The translations under genes and the position numbers were made by a program. The notes beneath the pieces were generated by a model. The model saw only the letters and a list, made by a program, of their open reading frames with translations, was not told the DNA's origin and did not search any database. A DNA stretch of 9,103 nt, taken from positions 1-9,103 of the forward strand of contig CANROR010000048.1 of assembly GCA_947632275.1 (NCBI GenBank). Direction: 5' to 3'. Each line of letters begins with the position of its first letter. Positions within the stretch are counted from its first letter, which is position 1. The DNA is from an uncultured Bacilli bacterium (GTDB lineage: Bacteria > Bacillota_I > Bacilli_A > RF39 > UBA660). Positions 7,330 to 9,103 of the stretch are shown one piece after another.

Positions 7330-7403
7330 CTTTTCAAAATACTTTTTCTTTTAAAAACTTCAAATATTAATTTTGTAGTTTTTCTAAATTCATCAAACTC
7401 CAT
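7320..7403 (-). CDS. possible 27-residue leader peptide upstream of M1
   Basis: ATG at 7403 opens a frame of 27 codons ending in TAA at 7320. The product is basic (nine Lys/Arg), starts MEFDEFRKTTK and ends KRTC. AGGAAAG lies a few bases upstream of the ATG and an extended -10 about 30 bases upstream. It ends about 100 bases before M1. It matches nothing I know, and an ORF this short can occur by chance; it could also be the remnant of a larger gene. Confidence 0.22.
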   Translation of the reverse strand: MEFDEFRKTTKLIFEVFKRKSILKRTC

Positions 7404-7434
7404 CTTTCTTTCCTAATTGCTCATTTATACATAT

Positions 7435-7443
7435 ATTGTAACA
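7435..7443 (-). promoter_or_regulatory. possible extended -10 promoter upstream of the leader ORF
   Basis: TGT-TACAAT on the minus strand is a TGn-type extended -10 with 5/6 consensus bases. No fair -35 is seen 17 bases upstream. If used, the restriction operon would have a leader of about 210 bases containing the small ORF. Confidence 0.3.
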
Positions 7444-7519
7444 TAATTACCACCAAAATTCGACTATTAACATCCAAGTATTTTTTTATTTTTACTTACT
7501 TATAAGTCATATTTTTATT

Positions 7520-7561
7520 GACAATTATTACTTTTAACCACTATTTAAAGTAATAATTGTC
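7520..7561. repeat. perfect 15-bp inverted repeat with 12-base loop
   Basis: Arms 7520-7534 and 7547-7561 (GACAATTATTACTTT and its complement) pair without mismatch. It overlaps the last codons of the broken gene upstream, and the TAA of its final frame falls within it. Neither side has a clear T-run, so it is a poor terminator. It may be a weak transcription end, an mRNA 3' hairpin, or a remnant of a lost element. Confidence 0.75.
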
Positions 7562-7996
7562 CCAATTTCTTTTTCATAAACTTTAGCAACTAACTCCGTA
7601 TTTTCTTCAATATTATCTCCAATAACAAATTTTAAAGTTTCCTATCATCTAAGAAAGTCACTTCAAAACTGCCACGATATTTAGGAATATAGGGACTATA
7701 TACCCTTTCAACGGGACGATCTTTTTTAACAAACTTGTCATAACAATTGGCTTTTCCAAAAAGAAAGCTAATGAGTCATCATCCGAAACTTGATAAGAAA
7801 CTTTATTTTTCCTTAAAGTACTCATAACTTTATCTAAGGCCATTTCGGGAAATCCCGTTTTAATTAAATTTTTATATTCTAAAACTAATTTATAATCCAT
7901 TAATTCTGATATTATAAATACATCATCACTATATACTTCATAAAAGTCTTCTTTTACATGTTTTAGCCAAACTACTTTTTCTTTCTTCATAACCAC
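7534..7996 (-). pseudogene. frameshifted small gene with MutS-domain-I-like N-terminus
   Basis: The first frame starts at GTG 7996 (AGGTG eight bases upstream; ATG 7990 is the alternative). Its first 80 residues resemble the mismatch-recognition domain I of MutS: a D-FYEVYSDD segment, then a TGFP, then LDKVMSTLRKNKVSY, matching the GDFYELF-DD and AGIP regions. After about residue 80 this frame turns into unlikely hydrophobic sequence and stops at 7658. At about 7751-7762 (T5 and A4 runs) the reading continues sensibly in another frame (GKANCYDKFV... to FLDDRKL). At about 7630-7637 (CTTTAAAA) it needs a second shift of the same kind into ETLKFVIGDNIEENTELV... to a TAA at 7534-7536. Both shifts equal the loss of one base. 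The restored protein would be about 153 residues. I know small stand-alone MutS-I-like proteins from related low-GC bacteria, but no function is established. Sequencing error is the main alternative to decay. Confidence 0.65.
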
Positions 7997-8030
7997 AATT
8001 TTTACACCTAATATAATTTTAACATTTTTT

Positions 8031-8069
8031 TCTTAAAAAAAAATATTGACTATTTCTAGCCAATATTTT
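8031..8069 (-). terminator. Rho-independent terminator of tuf
   Basis: A 13-bp stem (arms 8040-8052 and 8057-8069, one G-T wobble) with a GAAA tetraloop in the minus-strand RNA, followed by a run of nine Ts. It lies 14 bases after the tuf stop and should strongly end tuf transcription, so the next gene needs its own promoter. Confidence 0.92.
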
Positions 8070-8083
8070 AATTTTGGTTTAAA

Positions 8084-9103
8084 TTATTTGATAATTTCAG
8101 AAACTACACCAGCACCAACAGTACGGCCACCTTCACGAATTGAGAATTTAGTACCGTTTTCTAGAGCTACTGGAGCAATTAATTCAACTGTCATATCAAC
8201 ATTATCACCAGGCATTACCATTTCAACGCCAGCTGGAAGTTCAATAACACCAGTTACGTCCGTAGTTCTAACATAGAATTGAGGACGATAATTTGAGAAG
8301 AATGGTGTATGACGTCCACCTTCATCTTTAGTTAAAACATAAACGCTTGCTTTAAACTTGGTATGAGGTGTAACACTTCCTGGTTTAGCTAATACTTGAC
8401 CACGTTCAACGTCTTCACGAGCGATACCACGTAGTAAGCATCCGGCATTATCACCAGCTTGAGCAAAGTCTAATGATTTTCTAAACATTTCAATACCAGT
8501 TACAACTGTTTTTTGCGTAGGTCTTAAACCAACAATTTCAACTTCTTCATTAAGTTTAACTTGTCCCCGTTCAACCCGACCAGTAACAACAGTACCGCGA
8601 CCTGAAATAGTGAAAACATCTTCAATACTCATTAAGAATGGTTTATCTGTATCTCTGACTGGAGATGGAATGTATTCATCAACTGCAGCCATTAAATCTT
8701 TGATACTTTGAACAGCATCAGGATCTCCTTCAAGAGCCTTTAAGGCACTACCACGAATAATTGGGCAATCTGGATCGAATTCATATTCGCCTAATAATTC
8801 CCGAATTTCCATTTCTACTAAATCTAGTAATTCTGGATCATCAACTTGGTCAGTTTTGTTCATATAAACAACGATTTTAGGAACACCAACTTGACGAGAT
8901 AATAAAATATGTTCTCTTGTTTGAGGCATTGGGCCATCAGCCGCACTAACAACTAAGATTGCTCCATCCATTTGGGCAGCACCAGTAATCATGTTTTTCA
9001 CATAATCGGCATGTCCTGGACAGTCAACGTGAGCATAGTGACGTTTTTCTGTTTCATACTCAACGTGAGCAGTATTAATTGTAATACCTCTTTCTCTTTC
9101 TTC
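8084..9103 (-). CDS. tuf: translation elongation factor Tu (N-terminus beyond window edge)
   Basis: EF-Tu carries aminoacyl-tRNA to the ribosome as a GTP complex. The frame continues past the first in-frame Met up to the window edge at 9103, giving 339 residues that begin EERERGITINTAH, the switch I region (about residue 55 of a normal 395-residue EF-Tu). The P-loop and start codon are therefore missing only because of the window edge. Visible: switch II DCPGHADY, G4 motif NKTD, G5 GSALKAL, then domain II (GRGTVVTGRVERG) and domain III ending GAGVVSEIIK. Identity is beyond doubt. Base composition is clearly richer in G/C than the neighbouring restriction genes, as expected for a highly expressed, conserved gene. 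It ends in a strong terminator and marks the chromosomal backbone next to an accessory region. Confidence 0.99.
   Translation of the reverse strand, partial: EERERGITINTAHVEYETEKRHYAHVDCPGHADYVKNMITGAAQMDGAILVVSAADGPMPQTREHILLSRQVGVPKIVVYMNKTDQVDDPELLDLVEMEIRELLGEYEFDPDCPIIRGSALKALEGDPDAVQSIKDLMAAVDEYIPSPVRDTDKPFLMSIEDVFTISGRGTVVTGRVERGQVKLNEEVEIVGLRPTQKTVVTGIEMFRKSLDFAQAGDNAGCLLRGIAREDVERGQVLAKPGSVTPHTKFKASVYVLTKDEGGRHTPFFSNYRPQFYVRTTDVTGVIELPAGVEMVMPGDNVDMTVELIAPVALENGTKFSIREGGRTVGAGVVSEIIK

Noticed and set aside
7750..7765. Programmed -1 frameshifting in the small MutS-I-like gene (GAA AAG after a T5 run).
   Set aside because: The heptamer does not fit X XXY YYZ, no downstream stimulatory hairpin was obvious, and a second unrelated break follows at 7630-7637, so decay or sequence error is simpler.
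8046..8276. Plus-strand frame antisense to the 3' end of tuf.
   Set aside because: It is a shadow of EF-Tu coding sequence and starts inside the tuf terminator.

Overview
The window comes from an AT-rich, low-GC Gram-positive bacterium. The EF-Tu sequence, the AGGAGG-type ribosome binding sites and the A/T-ending codons fit a Bacillota (Bacilli / Erysipelotrichia / Mollicutes-relative) lineage. The genes read normally with the standard code: Trp is TGG and TGA is a stop. Species cannot be named from this alone. Every gene I can support is on the minus strand, so transcription runs from high to low coordinates.

Right end (about 7.5-9.1 kb): a 5'-truncated tuf gene (EF-Tu) ends in a strong hairpin terminator. 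Next comes a small gene broken by two frameshifts, with a MutS-domain-I-like N-terminus. A perfect 15-bp inverted repeat overlaps its 3' end.

Centre (1.4-7.4 kb): a complete four-gene restriction-modification operon of the LlaJI/BsuMI type. In transcription order it has two different C5-cytosine methyltransferases (M1, M2), an McrB-like AAA+ GTPase-type translocase subunit with its own N-terminal region (R1), and a LlaJI/McrC-like PD-(D/E)xK nuclease subunit (R2). The four genes overlap or nearly touch (8-nt overlap, 13-nt gap, 23-nt overlap using the starts preferred here). A putative promoter and leader lie upstream and a hairpin terminator lies just downstream, so the operon looks like a self-contained cassette. 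Expected working: M1 and M2 protect the host sites, probably one strand each; R1 recognises unmodified sites and translocates; R2 cuts.

Left end (0-1.2 kb): a secreted, C-terminally membrane-anchored protein has a cysteine-rich N-terminal patch and two cadherin-like (PF12733-type) repeats, and its own good promoter. After it comes the start of a Fic-family (AMPylation) protein, cut by the window edge, whose N-terminal segment looks like a VbhA-type antitoxin domain and carries a match to the inhibitory motif.

The restriction-modification family is known. The parts most worth a second look are the specificity-determining N-terminus of R1, the near-identical block shared by M1 and M2, the decayed gene next to tuf, and the Fic/antitoxin fusion running off the left edge.
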